A stretch of 51,332 nucleotides of DNA. It comes from CAZMCH01 sp964564735. Lineage in GTDB: Bacteria > Poribacteria > DTPJ01. Under the pieces are notes generated by a model. The model saw nothing but the letters and a program-made list of their open reading frames with translations. It was not told where the DNA came from and made no database searches. The position numbers and the translations under genes were made by a program. This document shows positions 1-8,962 of this stretch, piece by piece. Numbering within the stretch: the stretch's first letter is position 1; each line of letters starts with the position of its first letter. The DNA lies in the NCBI GenBank assembly GCA_964564735.1, contig CAZMCH010000020.1, positions 1 to 51,332 on the forward strand, read 5' to 3'.

Positions 1-35
1 GCATTTCTGGTATTTAGTAATATTGTTTTGCGAAA

Positions 36-214
36 TGTCCGAACTTATGTCTGAAACTCAGTATCGAAGCATTGATCTGTAAACCGTTTTATGTTATCTA
101 TATCAATAATTTGTTCGTTCACAATAAACCTCCTATGATATTATAGTTTTGTATTGAATTTACTATATTCTATCATAGGAGTTATTTTTTGTCCGAACTA
201 ATGTCCTAAGCTCA
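36..214. repeat. Pair of 25-nt direct repeats flanking a micro-ORF and hairpin (probable mobile-element remnant)
   Basis: Copies at 36-60 and 190-214 both begin TGTCCGAACT and match at 21 of 25 positions in the same orientation. Between them lies an inverted repeat (130-140 CTCCTATGATA with 171-181 TATCATAGGAG). Repeated TGT-starting sites next to a truncated reading frame resemble the subterminal transposase-binding sites of insertion sequences. No transposase domain is present, so the assignment is an inference. Confidence 0.4.
45..122 (-). pseudogene. 25-codon ORF with a perfect Shine-Dalgarno; possible truncated transposase start
   Basis: On the minus strand an AGGAGG (complement of 129-134) precedes a GTG codon at 122-120. 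A 25-residue frame starting MNEQIIDIDN follows and stops at 45-47, inside the first copy of the 25-nt direct repeat. The Shine-Dalgarno lies in the left arm of the 130-181 hairpin, so it could be sequestered. The frame may be the surviving N-terminus of a transposase cut off by deletion, or a real small peptide. I recognise no domain. Confidence 0.3.
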
Positions 215-225
215 GGAGAATAAAC

Positions 226-254
226 TTGACATAATAGCTGAGTAATGCTATATT
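226..254 (+). promoter_or_regulatory. Sigma70-type promoter for the lon-like operon
   Basis: TTGACA at 226-231 and TATATT at 249-254 are separated by exactly 17 bp. Transcription would start near 261, giving an untranslated leader of about 58 nt before the ATG at 319. This is among the clearest promoters in the window. Confidence 0.75.
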
Positions 255-318
255 ACGATCTAATTGACTGATATTTTTCCCACAGCATATTACTCCTTAT
301 ACATGGAGGACAAAAGGC

Positions 319-2781
319 ATGGCATTAAAAATAATGGAATTAGAACCAAAAGATTTGCGAAGAATATGTAATATAGATGACCTTGATTTTGAATGCACTT
401 CTTGCATTGATCCGCTTGATGAAACAGTTGGACAAGATAGAGCTTTACGCGCTATTGAATTCGGTGTCGGTATTAAGAGTCATGGATATAATATATATGC
501 TCTCGGTCCTATTGGGACAGGTAAAACGACATTTATTAAAAATTATCTAAAAGACAAGGCAAAATTATTACCTACCCCTGACGATTGGTGCTATATATAT
601 AATTTTTCAGATGATTATAGACCTATTGCACTCAGATTGCCTGCAGGCAAGGGTATAGAATTTCAATCAGATATGGATAAACTACTTGGTTATCTAAAAA
701 CAGAGATACCAAAAGCCCTTGATACTGAAGATTTTGAAAGAGAAAGAAATGAGATATACCAGCAATATCAGAAAGAAAGAAGCGAGAGAATGTCTAAGCT
801 AGATGAAGAGGCAAGTGAAGCAGGTTTTGCCCTTCAGACTGGTCCCACAGGATTAGTGTTGATTCCTGCATATCAAGGACAACCTCTAACACCTCAACAG
901 CTATCTCAACTACGACCAGAACAAAGACGAGAACTAGAGAATAAAGCGACAGAATTTCAGGAAAATATCGCTTCTACAATGCGAAAGATCAGAGATCTTG
1001 AAAAGGAAGCAAAGGAAAAAGTAAGTAAGTTAGAACAAGAAACCGTAGTATTTGCAGTTGGACACTTTATAAATGATTTAAAAGAGAAATATGGCGAAAT
1101 TAATGATATTATTACCTATCTTGATAATGTCCAAAAGGATGTTATAGATAATATAGATGATTTTAGGCGTTTACAATCGGGAAACGGGAACTCAGCAGAG
1201 GTTATGGGAATGAAAATTCCTATGCCACAACCAACTTTTAATAAATATAAAGTAAATCTAATCGTTGATAATTCAAAAACTCAAGGAGCACCTGTTATTA
1301 TAGAATCAAATCCAACATACTCTAATTTGATAGGAAGAATAGATAGACAAGTTAGATTCGGTGCATTAACTACTGATTTCACTATGATAAAGGGTGGCTC
1401 ATTACATCATGCCAACGGTGGATTTTTGATAATTCCTGCGGAAAGCCTTTTACGAAATATGTTATCTTGGGAAGCCCTAAAAAGAGTTATTGATAACAAA
1501 GAAATTAAAATAACCGAAATCATGCAGGAACTTAGCTTTTTCAGCACTGTATCAGTTGAGCCAGAAGCAATACCAATTGATTTAAAGATTATACTCATTG
1601 GCGCACCAAATATATACTATCTATTGCATGATCTTGATAATGATTTTCAAAAATTATTCAAGGTCATGGCTGATTTTGATACCTTGATGGAGAGAAATCA
1701 AGAAAATATAATGAAATATGCAAAATTCATCTGTGCAAGATGCTTAGAAGAAAATTTGCTGCATTTCCATAAAAGCGCGGTTGCAAAAGTTGTTGAGTAT
1801 GGATCAGAAGTGTCAGGAGATCAACAGAAACTAACAACAAGATTCATTGACATTGCAGATGTTATCAGAGAAGCAAGTTACTGGGCGCAAAGGGAAAACA
1901 AAGATCGTGTATATTCAGAAGACGTAAAAAAGGCAATTGATGAGAAGGTCTATCGCTCAAACAGGATAGAAAAACGTATTCAGGAAGTCATAGATAATGG
2001 AACAATTATGGTTGATGTTGACGGTGCTGTTGTTGGTCAAGTAAATGGTCTTGCAGTAATGCAATTAGGGGACAGAATGTTTGGCAAGCCTTCCCGTATA
2101 ACAGTCAATACTTCATTGGGAAATGAAGGCATTATCAATATCGAAAGAGAAGCCAAAATGAGTGGCAGAATACATGACAAAGGCGTTTTAATCTTGACAG
2201 GATTTTTATGTGAAAGATACGCACAGGATAAGCCAATATCCCTTTCTGCAAGCATCTGTTTTGAGCAATCTTATGAAGGAGTTGATGGCGATAGTGCATC
2301 TTCTACGGAATTATACGCATTATTATCGAGCATATCAAAGATTCCCATCAAGCAAAATATAGCAGTAACTGGCTCTGTTAATCAAAAAGGTGAGATTCAA
2401 CCGATTGGTGGGGCAACTCAGAAAATAGAAGGCTTTTTTGATGTCTGCAATGCAAGAGGACTAACAGGGGATCAAGGCGTCATTATTCCAAAAAAAAATA
2501 TCAATAATCTGATGCTTCGTGAAGATATTGTAGAAGCGGTAAAAGAAGGAAAATTTCATATTTATCCTGTTAGCACAATAGATCAGGGGATCGAAGTCCT
2601 TACTGGAATTGAAGCAGGAAAACTCAAAAGGGATGGCACATATCCAAAAGGGACGATAAATTATCTCGTTGACAAAAACTTAAAAGAAATGGCTGAAAAG
2701 CTAAAGCAATATGGACATAGTGATGGCAAATCTGCCTCGAATATAGTGGAGGAATCTGAAGATGAAAAAAATTCTGGGTGA
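319..2781 (+). CDS. Lon-family ATP-dependent protease (AAA+ / S16 peptidase)
   Basis: This is an 820-residue ATP-dependent serine protease that unfolds and degrades proteins in the cytoplasm. The Walker A motif GPIGTGKT is at residues 63-70. A helical or coiled-coil insert rich in Glu and Lys follows at about 130-260. The C-terminal S16 domain carries Ser659 (GDSAS) and Lys702 (TQKIEG), 43 residues apart, the same spacing as the E. coli Lon Ser-Lys dyad. It lacks the LonA N-terminal LAN domain, so it belongs to the LonB-like/AAA_32 group of bacterial Lon-related proteins. GGAGGA at 305-310 supports the ATG at 319. Its end overlaps the next gene by 20 nt, so the two are probably translationally coupled. 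Confidence 0.93.
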   Translation: MALKIMELEPKDLRRICNIDDLDFECTSCIDPLDETVGQDRALRAIEFGVGIKSHGYNIYALGPIGTGKTTFIKNYLKDKAKLLPTPDDWCYIYNFSDDYRPIALRLPAGKGIEFQSDMDKLLGYLKTEIPKALDTEDFERERNEIYQQYQKERSERMSKLDEEASEAGFALQTGPTGLVLIPAYQGQPLTPQQLSQLRPEQRRELENKATEFQENIASTMRKIRDLEKEAKEKVSKLEQETVVFAVGHFINDLKEKYGEINDIITYLDNVQKDVIDNIDDFRRLQSGNGNSAEVMGMKIPMPQPTFNKYKVNLIVDNSKTQGAPVIIESNPTYSNLIGRIDRQVRFGALTTDFTMIKGGSLHHANGGFLIIPAESLLRNMLSWEALKRVIDNKEIKITEIMQELSFFSTVSVEPEAIPIDLKIILIGAPNIYYLLHDLDNDFQKLFKVMADFDTLMERNQENIMKYAKFICARCLEENLLHFHKSAVAKVVEYGSEVSGDQQKLTTRFIDIADVIREASYWAQRENKDRVYSEDVKKAIDEKVYRSNRIEKRIQEVIDNGTIMVDVDGAVVGQVNGLAVMQLGDRMFGKPSRITVNTSLGNEGIINIEREAKMSGRIHDKGVLILTGFLCERYAQDKPISLSASICFEQSYEGVDGDSASSTELYALLSSISKIPIKQNIAVTGSVNQKGEIQPIGGATQKIEGFFDVCNARGLTGDQGVIIPKKNINNLMLREDIVEAVKEGKFHIYPVSTIDQGIEVLTGIEAGKLKRDGTYPKGTINYLVDKNLKEMAEKLKQYGHSDGKSASNIVEESEDEKNSG

Positions 2782-3493
2782 TGGTAGTTATCCCGGGCGC
2801 GTAGTCGGGGTTGGAAGAACAAAGTCAGGCAAGCCTTTGGCTATATATGCTGTAACTGGTCGATCTGAAATGAGCAAGATGCGAAAGGCGGTAATTGTTG
2901 GCAACAACGTGGAAATTACCCCTTTGGGCAAACTAACTCCTGAACAAGAAGCCAATAGAGATTTGATTATCTATCGGGCAATGAGTGTAAATAGAGCAGA
3001 TCGAACATTAGTGTTAAGCAATGGCAAACAGACCGATCCAATATTTCATTTAACATGTTATTATAGCCTAGGCTTATATGATTCGATTTATTCAACTATG
3101 TATACAATGGGATTTGAGCCTGATAGCCTAAAAACTCCACGTCTTGCAGGTCTTATTTTGCCAAAGCCGATTATTAGGCGCATATTGGCAACTGTAGTAG
3201 CTGATGAAACACAACCAGAAGGCAAACAGGCAGATGTTGCCTTTCTTGATAGTGGATCAGCAGGTCAGATTGAGTTTATTGCTACTTATACAGGTAGTTA
3301 CGATAAGCCACAATCTCCAGTATTGAATTGGCATAAAGATTGGATATATTCAACACAAATTGAAGAAGATTCGGCAGAAGCAATAGCACAGGAAGTATAT
3401 GATGCCTTAGATGATAAAGTGCGTGTAGCAACAATTGCAGCAGTTCTTGAACATGATGGTTGGATGATTGATGTATGTAATCTTTATTCATAA
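2762..3493 (+). CDS. purO: IMP cyclohydrolase, PurO family
   Basis: This 243-residue protein matches the archaeal-type IMP cyclohydrolase family, which closes FAICAR to IMP in the last step of purine synthesis. The recognisable blocks are the N-terminal GRVVGVGRTKSGKPLAIY, then VLSNGKQTDPIF near residue 82, and TPRLAG near 124. Most bacteria use bifunctional PurH instead. It is a little longer than archaeal PurO (about 200 residues). It starts inside the end of the lon-like gene behind GGAGG at 2748-2752. The S58 peptidase gene follows after 16 nt. Family assignment is from remembered motif similarity; activity is inferred. Confidence 0.8.
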   Translation: MKKILGDGSYPGRVVGVGRTKSGKPLAIYAVTGRSEMSKMRKAVIVGNNVEITPLGKLTPEQEANRDLIIYRAMSVNRADRTLVLSNGKQTDPIFHLTCYYSLGLYDSIYSTMYTMGFEPDSLKTPRLAGLILPKPIIRRILATVVADETQPEGKQADVAFLDSGSAGQIEFIATYTGSYDKPQSPVLNWHKDWIYSTQIEEDSAEAIAQEVYDALDDKVRVATIAAVLEHDGWMIDVCNLYS

Positions 3494-3509
3494 AACAGGA
3501 GTATGATTA

Positions 3510-4499
3510 ATGCTTAGAGAGCGGGGAATCATAACAAATTATAATACACGAATGGTGCCACAAACAAGCTTTGAAGGGCGTGTGTTGAAATTCGACTTTC
3601 CAGAATTGCAGGTCGGTATAGCAGAATACAGAGAGGGACCAACTGGTTGTACCGTATTTTATTTTCCTGAAGATGTTATCTCTGTTGTAGATGTACGAGG
3701 TGGTTTCCCTGCAACTATAAGAGGGACGTCTGCCGAAGATGGAAGAACATCTGCAATATGTTTTACTGGTGGTTCAGCCTATGGACTCGAGGCAGTAACA
3801 GGTGTTGCTTCTGAAATATTTTCTATGCGTGGATACTTTGGAGTTTATAATATTAGAGGAGCAGCAATTTACGACTTTTTCAGGAACAACATGATTTATC
3901 CTGATAAAGAACTTGGAAAATCAGCGATAAAATCTGCACAAACAGGATTATTCCCATTGGGATTTCATGGAGTTGGATGTTGGCCAGGGTGTGGTCCTGC
4001 ATTTGATTGTCTTCAACCCGATGGAACTGGTCAAGGTGGGGCATTTCGCCAAATTGACGATATTAAAATTGCTATTTTTACTGTTGTAAATGCTCTTGGT
4101 GTGATCGTTGATCGGCAAGGAAATATAGTTAGAGGAAATTATGACCGTAAAACAGGCAAAAGATACCATTATAACGAGTTGTTAGAAAAAAGACTCAAGA
4201 ATAATGAAAAAGCTAAACCACATTATGCGACAACAACATTGACGCTTGTTGTAACAAACCAGAAATATGATATTGAGTCCTTGCGTCAATTATCAAGACA
4301 AATTCACACTTCAATGGCTAGAGCGATTCAGCCTTTTCATACAAAAGATGATGGCGATGTGCTTTTTATGACAACTACCAATGGTGTTGATAACAGCATA
4401 ATAGATATTAATGATTTCGGCGTGGTTGCTTCTGAACTTGCTTGGGATGCAATATTAAGCTGTTTTCAGGGATATGATTCGTCTGGTGAATCTGTATAA
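3510..4499 (+). CDS. P1 family peptidase (S58, DmpA/NylC-like)
   Basis: This 329-residue protein belongs to the Ntn-hydrolase-like S58 family (DmpA aminopeptidase, NylC nylon-oligomer hydrolase), in which the precursor cleaves itself to free an N-terminal Ser/Thr nucleophile. Typical blocks are GPTGCTVFYFPE (residues 43-54), VDVRGGFPAT (60-69), FTGGSAYGLEA (85-95) and GQGGAF. The autocleavage region is at about 240-250 (ATTTLTLVVTN). It keeps the Thr nucleophile (about T242), but the preceding residue is Thr where NylC has Asn. AGGAG just upstream supports the start at 3510. It sits between purO and an M19 dipeptidase, which suggests a peptide or D-amino-acid turnover role. Confidence 0.85.
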   Translation: MLRERGIITNYNTRMVPQTSFEGRVLKFDFPELQVGIAEYREGPTGCTVFYFPEDVISVVDVRGGFPATIRGTSAEDGRTSAICFTGGSAYGLEAVTGVASEIFSMRGYFGVYNIRGAAIYDFFRNNMIYPDKELGKSAIKSAQTGLFPLGFHGVGCWPGCGPAFDCLQPDGTGQGGAFRQIDDIKIAIFTVVNALGVIVDRQGNIVRGNYDRKTGKRYHYNELLEKRLKNNEKAKPHYATTTLTLVVTNQKYDIESLRQLSRQIHTSMARAIQPFHTKDDGDVLFMTTTNGVDNSIIDINDFGVVASELAWDAILSCFQGYDSSGESV

Positions 4500-4559
4500 T
4501 TACCAAGAGCAAATATAGATTGGTATGAAATAATAAAATTGCTTTAGAAAGGTTGATTA

Positions 4560-5555
4560 ATGGAAAATATTGATAGCTTTCATAAGTCATTAATCGTATG
4601 TGATACGCATTGTGATACAGCTATGAGAATGGTCGAAGGATTTGATATAACTAATCGATCAGACAGCGGACACGTTGACATACCAAGATTAATTGAGGGG
4701 GGGGTTGATGTTCAGGTGTTTGCCTGCTGGATCGGCAAACCCGGAGAACCAAAGGGGTATTATTCCGTATTAGCAAAAAAGATGATAAATGCTATATATA
4801 CACAATTTGGTAAAAATTATAATTTTATAGAGCATATATCAAATTTTAGCGATATAGAAAAAGCAAACAAAAACGGAAAGATCGCTGGAATAATCGCAAT
4901 TGAGGGCGGACAAGCTATTGAGGACGATCTTTATATGCTTGATGTTTTTTATGGACTTGGCGTTCGTCTTATGACTATCGTATGGGGAAGCACCAATTGG
5001 GCTGACGCATCAAGAGAACCCGAAAAATTCAATGGTTTGACAGATTTTGGCAAGAGTGTCATTAAGGAAATGAATCGTCTGGGTATGATCGTTGATGTAT
5101 CCCATTCATCAGATAAAACTACTTGGGATGTTTTGGAAATAAGCACAGAGCCAATAATAGCTTCCCATTCCAGCGCTCAGGCTATTTGCGGTCATCCGAG
5201 AAATGTCAATGATGATTTAATAAAAGCCATATCTCAATCAGGCGGTGCTATATTTATCAACTTCTGCCCTGAATTTCTTGATGAGGATTTTTGGAAAGGC
5301 TCAAGGAAAGAAGCCCCTTTGATAGACAAAGTAATTGCGCATATTGATCACATAGCCAATGTTGGAGGAATAGAGAGTGTAGGCATTGGTTCGGATTATG
5401 ATGGCATGGGTCCTGCCCCAATAGGTTTGGAAGATGTCTCAAAGTTTCCCAATATAACAAAAAAGCTGATAGAAAAAGGCTATAAAGAAGATGATATTGC
5501 AAAGGTAATGGGAGGGAATTTTTTGCGAATATTCGAAAAGGTATGTAGTAAATAG
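4560..5555 (+). CDS. Membrane dipeptidase (peptidase family M19)
   Basis: A 331-residue zinc dipeptidase of the renal dipeptidase family, which hydrolyses dipeptides and often accepts a D-residue at the C-terminal side. It shows the metal-binding CDTHCD motif (His17, Asp19), a bridging Glu in IEGGQA, histidines in DVSHSS and IIASHSSAQ, the GHPRN block and the late VGIGSDYDG motif. No signal peptide is visible, so it is probably cytoplasmic. Length is typical. AAAGG is placed for the ATG at 4560. It follows the S58 peptidase by 60 nt, probably in the same transcript. Confidence 0.93.
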   Translation: MENIDSFHKSLIVCDTHCDTAMRMVEGFDITNRSDSGHVDIPRLIEGGVDVQVFACWIGKPGEPKGYYSVLAKKMINAIYTQFGKNYNFIEHISNFSDIEKANKNGKIAGIIAIEGGQAIEDDLYMLDVFYGLGVRLMTIVWGSTNWADASREPEKFNGLTDFGKSVIKEMNRLGMIVDVSHSSDKTTWDVLEISTEPIIASHSSAQAICGHPRNVNDDLIKAISQSGGAIFINFCPEFLDEDFWKGSRKEAPLIDKVIAHIDHIANVGGIESVGIGSDYDGMGPAPIGLEDVSKFPNITKKLIEKGYKEDDIAKVMGGNFLRIFEKVCSK

Positions 5556-5650
5556 GAGGAAGATCAAAAGAAAAACAGTATATAAATAAAACTGATTATA
5601 TTGAGATGATAATTTTATACCAATTTAACAAAAAAAGGAGATGATAAAAT

Positions 5651-6895
5651 ATGTCTGATCTATTAAAAAGCGCGTTAGCAAAGCTAGAAAAAACAGAAGT
5701 TCCAAAAGTTGATGTTGCAGCATTAGCATACTCAGGAGGTTTAGATTCATCACTCGCTGTTGAATTATTACGCAGAAAATATAAGGCTGAAAAAATCATA
5801 CCGATAATGGTTGACGTAGGGCAAGGCGAGGAAGAGATAAAGACTGGCTATGAGAAAGCCGAAGTCTTAAAAGTTGATCCGATATTAATCGATGCCAAAG
5901 ATGAATTTACAGAGGAATGGATGAAAAAAGCCATCATGGCAAATTCGGATTATCTTGGTTATCCTGTATCAACATCTATGACACGTCAGCTTATTGCTCG
6001 TGAAGTTGCTATGAAGGCTGTGGAAATGGGAGCGGATGCCCTAGTTGAAGGCTCAACGGGCAAAGGTAATGATCAATATAGGATGCACAATGTCTTTACT
6101 ATGTTTGCCCCTGGAAGAAAGGTTATAGCTCCTGTTCGTGACTTTGATTTTATCAGAGCAGAAGAGGAAGCACTTTGCACCGCTTGGGGCGTTCCAGTGC
6201 TTGAAGCTATTACAGGTGGCGATGACAAAACTATGTGGTGTAGGTCAATCGCAAGCGGGGCAATAGACCTTAATATGGAAATTCCTGACAGCGTTTGGAT
6301 GTGGTATTCCCCACCAGAAAAGGCTCTAAATGAACCAGAGATAGTTGAAATCAGATATGAGAATGGCGTTCCAGTAGCGGTAAATGGCAAAGAGATGCTA
6401 CTTAAGGATTTGGTTCCTCTACTAAATGAAAAAGCAGGAGCGCATGGATTAGGTCTAATTGACATATTCGAAGAAGGTATAATGAATTTAAAATCTCGTG
6501 AGTTATATGAAGCTCCAGCAGCAGAACTCATTTTAAAAACTCACAGAGACCTTGAACAGATGTGCCTTACAAAGGAAGAGATTTTATTCAAAAAAGGCGT
6601 AGAACAAAAATGGGCTTATATGGTATATCATGGCGAATGGTTTCATCCACTAAGAAAAGCCCTTGATGCCTTCATCGAAGAGACACAAAAGATGGTCTCA
6701 GGAACAATCAAAGTAAAGCTATATAAAGGCAATGCTGAAATTGTATACCGTGATTCAAAAACCTCATTATTCTCACCAGAGATTAGATCAATAAAATCAA
6801 GCGGATTCAGCCAACCTATGTGCGCCGATGCTGCAAAAATCAGAGGATTACTTTTTGAGATATTGGCAAAAAGAGAACAAATTGCAAAAAGCTAA
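5651..6895 (+). CDS. argG: Argininosuccinate synthase
   Basis: A 414-residue enzyme that joins citrulline and aspartate with ATP to form argininosuccinate, the penultimate step of arginine synthesis. The PP-loop SGGLDSS is at residues 28-34. STSMTRQLIA, the ATP/citrulline block GSTGKGNDQ and DDKTMWCRS are also present. AAAGGAG directly before ATG 5651 sets the start. It is preceded by 95 nt of non-coding sequence and followed by a strong hairpin. No other arg gene is in the window, so pathway context rests on the family alone. Confidence 0.95.
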   Translation: MSDLLKSALAKLEKTEVPKVDVAALAYSGGLDSSLAVELLRRKYKAEKIIPIMVDVGQGEEEIKTGYEKAEVLKVDPILIDAKDEFTEEWMKKAIMANSDYLGYPVSTSMTRQLIAREVAMKAVEMGADALVEGSTGKGNDQYRMHNVFTMFAPGRKVIAPVRDFDFIRAEEEALCTAWGVPVLEAITGGDDKTMWCRSIASGAIDLNMEIPDSVWMWYSPPEKALNEPEIVEIRYENGVPVAVNGKEMLLKDLVPLLNEKAGAHGLGLIDIFEEGIMNLKSRELYEAPAAELILKTHRDLEQMCLTKEEILFKKGVEQKWAYMVYHGEWFHPLRKALDAFIEETQKMVSGTIKVKLYKGNAEIVYRDSKTSLFSPEIRSIKSSGFSQPMCADAAKIRGLLFEILAKREQIAKS

Positions 6896-6917
6896 TCCTG
6901 ATATATTATTTTGATAA

Positions 6918-6948
6918 GATCAGCCCTTGATTGATACAAGGGTTGATC
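6918..6948. terminator. Bidirectional hairpin between argG and the HAD gene
   Basis: A 12-bp stem (6918-6929 GATCAGCCCTTG with 6937-6948 CAAGGGTTGATC, one G-T pair) with a 7-nt loop lies between converging genes. It ends on the first base of the HAD gene's stop codon. No long U-tract follows on either side, so termination efficiency is uncertain. Confidence 0.6.
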
Positions 6949-7769
6949 TATATTATGCCAAAAAACTCTTTAAGTGCATAGGCAATACCATCTTCGTCAT
7001 TGCTTTTTGTTACATATTTAGCTACACTTTTCACACTATCTGCAGAATTCCCCATCGCTACTGAATGACCGAAAAATGCAAGCATTCCAATATCAGGCAT
7101 GTCATCACCAAATACTATCACTTCATCTGATGGAATATTGCGCAAAGCTAATAAATCTATAAGAGCATTTTCTTTGCTGGCTTCATTTGACATTATTTGT
7201 ATCCAGCTTGCTGAGTCTGTTATAAAAACATTTATATCTTCGCCAAATTTTTCATTTAATTCATAATATATGTCTGTCATGTTTCCAAATTCTTGCCATG
7301 CTACAATCTTTGAACATTCCTCGTTTGATGCAATATCGAATGAGATCAAATCTGATTGAGTTATTCCCCAATTTACTAGATCAGAATCATTAAAGGGTTT
7401 TAAGAAACTATGTGTTTCATCTTTCCTTTGTATTGCAATATATATATCATTGTTTTTATTTATAAGATACTCTATAACAGAATTTACAATGTTTGCAGGC
7501 ATTGTCCAGTTTTTCGAATAATCCAATGTTTTGTCAATGGCTGACGCTCCGTTATAAAAAGCACCTCTTTCCTTAAGAAAATCCGCTTCTGATAATGCCT
7601 CAGATGTCCTAAAAACGAGTCTTTGAGGTCTTGCTGTTGCTATATAAGGTAAAATACCCTTATCAGCGCATATTTTAAGGGATTGTAGTGTATAATCAGT
7701 TATTTTTCTTTCAGAATTTAGCAATGTATGGTCTATATCTAATACAACCGCTGAATATTTATCTTTCAT
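6948..7769 (-). CDS. Cof-type HAD family phosphatase
   Basis: A 273-residue haloacid dehalogenase-like hydrolase with a C2-type cap, which typically dephosphorylates sugar phosphates or similar metabolites. Motif I is LDIDHTLL with Asp11 and Asp13. Motif IV is FGDDMPDIGM near residue 220, followed by the usual GNSADSVK segment. The start is supported by AAGGA on the minus strand. It is a lone gene transcribed away from the next gene and converging on argG. The substrate cannot be told from sequence. Confidence 0.9.
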   Translation of the reverse strand: MKDKYSAVVLDIDHTLLNSERKITDYTLQSLKICADKGILPYIATARPQRLVFRTSEALSEADFLKERGAFYNGASAIDKTLDYSKNWTMPANIVNSVIEYLINKNNDIYIAIQRKDETHSFLKPFNDSDLVNWGITQSDLISFDIASNEECSKIVAWQEFGNMTDIYYELNEKFGEDINVFITDSASWIQIMSNEASKENALIDLLALRNIPSDEVIVFGDDMPDIGMLAFFGHSVAMGNSADSVKSVAKYVTKSNDEDGIAYALKEFFGII

Positions 7770-7888
7770 TTATATTCCTTTGATAGTTTTGTTAATTCTT
7801 TATAAATAATATATAACAAGATAGCAGATTAATTGTTAAATGACAAGGATTTCTTTGTTAGCTAATAATTTTAATAGACACATCAACA

Positions 7889-7918
7889 TTGACGAATGAT
7901 AAATATATATGTTATGAT
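7889..7918 (+). promoter_or_regulatory. Probable sigma70 promoter for the TIM-barrel isomerase
   Basis: TTGACG at 7889-7894 and TATGAT at 7913-7918 are 18 bp apart. They lie in the 222-bp divergent gap between the HAD gene and the start at 7992. I see no protein-coding frame in the rest of this gap. Confidence 0.5.
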
Positions 7919-7991
7919 CTAACAAGGATTTTTATATCCAATGACAATATTATAGACAAATGCTTTTGCATAATTGAAAGGAAACAAAAAG

Positions 7992-8849
7992 ATGAAACTA
8001 GGATTTTTGGCACCATTTTCAAAAGAAATTGTAGAATTTGCAGGCAAAAACGGCTTTGACTGCCTTGAAATAGGTGGCGCACCCAAAGAATGGCTTGGAA
8101 ATTCAGACGAAGCCATTAAAGCTCGTAATGAAGCAAAAAAGATATTAAAAAATAATAATGTATTCGTTGCATCGATAATGAGTCCATTACCATCATTAAG
8201 AACTCCAAAAGAGGAATTAAAGAGTAAACTTGAGGGCATGGCTTTGATAATGGATGTATGCAAGGATTTTGGCGGTGCGGTTTATACAAGTGCTGGACCT
8301 TCTGGATATGACACAAGCAAAAGCCTGCAAGATAATGTCGCTGTTTATAAAGAGGTTTATTCTCCTGTTGCAGAACTTGCAGCAGAAAAGGGCATAAAGA
8401 TCGGTTTTGAGAATTGGCCCGGTGGAAAGCCTTTCGGTGAAAATGCAAATCTTCCAGTAACTCCTTACGCATGGGAATTGATGTTTAATGCCTTACCCGC
8501 CGAATATATCGGTCTTGAATTTGATCCATCTCACCTAATGTGGCAAAGCATTGATCCATACAAAGCAGTTAAAGATTTTGCAAAGCATATTAATATGGTT
8601 CATCTTAAAGATACCGAGATATTCTATGATAGACTTGAACGAATAGGAAGATTTGGTAATGGATGGTGGACGTATAGACTACCGGGTTTTGGTGAACTCA
8701 ATTGGCATGAATTCTTTACACATCTCTACGAAGCTGGTTATAAGGGTAATATGGTCATTGAACATGAAGACCCTGTTTTTGATGGTGCTAGAAGGCTTGA
8801 GGGATTCACCATTGGTGGAAAATTTCTTCGCAAAACTCTTCTTGTCTAA
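7992..8849 (+). CDS. Sugar phosphate isomerase/epimerase (xylose isomerase-like TIM barrel)
   Basis: A 285-residue member of the AP endonuclease family 2 / xylose isomerase-like TIM-barrel superfamily. Likely metal ligands are in FENWPGG, LEFDPSHL, MVHLKDTE and VIEHEDP. The frame opens at a TTG (7974), but that codon abuts AAAGGA at 7977-7982, which is ideally placed for ATG 7992; I choose 7992. Members of this superfamily act on keto-sugars, inositols or hydroxypyruvate. The substrate is unknown. The gene has its own promoter and is followed by a hairpin, so it appears monocistronic. Confidence 0.85.
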   Translation: MKLGFLAPFSKEIVEFAGKNGFDCLEIGGAPKEWLGNSDEAIKARNEAKKILKNNNVFVASIMSPLPSLRTPKEELKSKLEGMALIMDVCKDFGGAVYTSAGPSGYDTSKSLQDNVAVYKEVYSPVAELAAEKGIKIGFENWPGGKPFGENANLPVTPYAWELMFNALPAEYIGLEFDPSHLMWQSIDPYKAVKDFAKHINMVHLKDTEIFYDRLERIGRFGNGWWTYRLPGFGELNWHEFFTHLYEAGYKGNMVIEHEDPVFDGARRLEGFTIGGKFLRKTLLV

Positions 8850-8869
8850 TAATATGCCTAGTTAATATT

Positions 8870-8916
8870 GTAGCCCATAATCCTATCTGTATTACTAGAT
8901 AAGGAATTTGGGCTAC
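8870..8916 (+). terminator. Long hairpin after the TIM-barrel gene
   Basis: GTAGCCCA (8870-8877) pairs with TGGGCTAC (8909-8916), and the inner arms (ATCCTATCT with AGATAAGGAAT) extend the stem imperfectly. An A/T-rich segment follows. It probably ends the isomerase transcript before the nqr genes. Confidence 0.55.
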
Positions 8917-8962
8917 ATTTATTATAGAGACTTTTTATAATAGGAACTTGTTAAAAGTGATA

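Noticed and set aside
5607..5645. 12-codon frame ending in Arg codons before argG, as an arginine attenuator peptide
   Set aside because: The Arg codons AGG AGA are simply the argG Shine-Dalgarno, and there is no ribosome binding site or alternative hairpin for the short frame.
6073..6531. 152-residue minus-strand reading frame inside argG
   Set aside because: It is entirely antisense to a well-supported gene, with no Shine-Dalgarno and a composition expected from the reverse frame.
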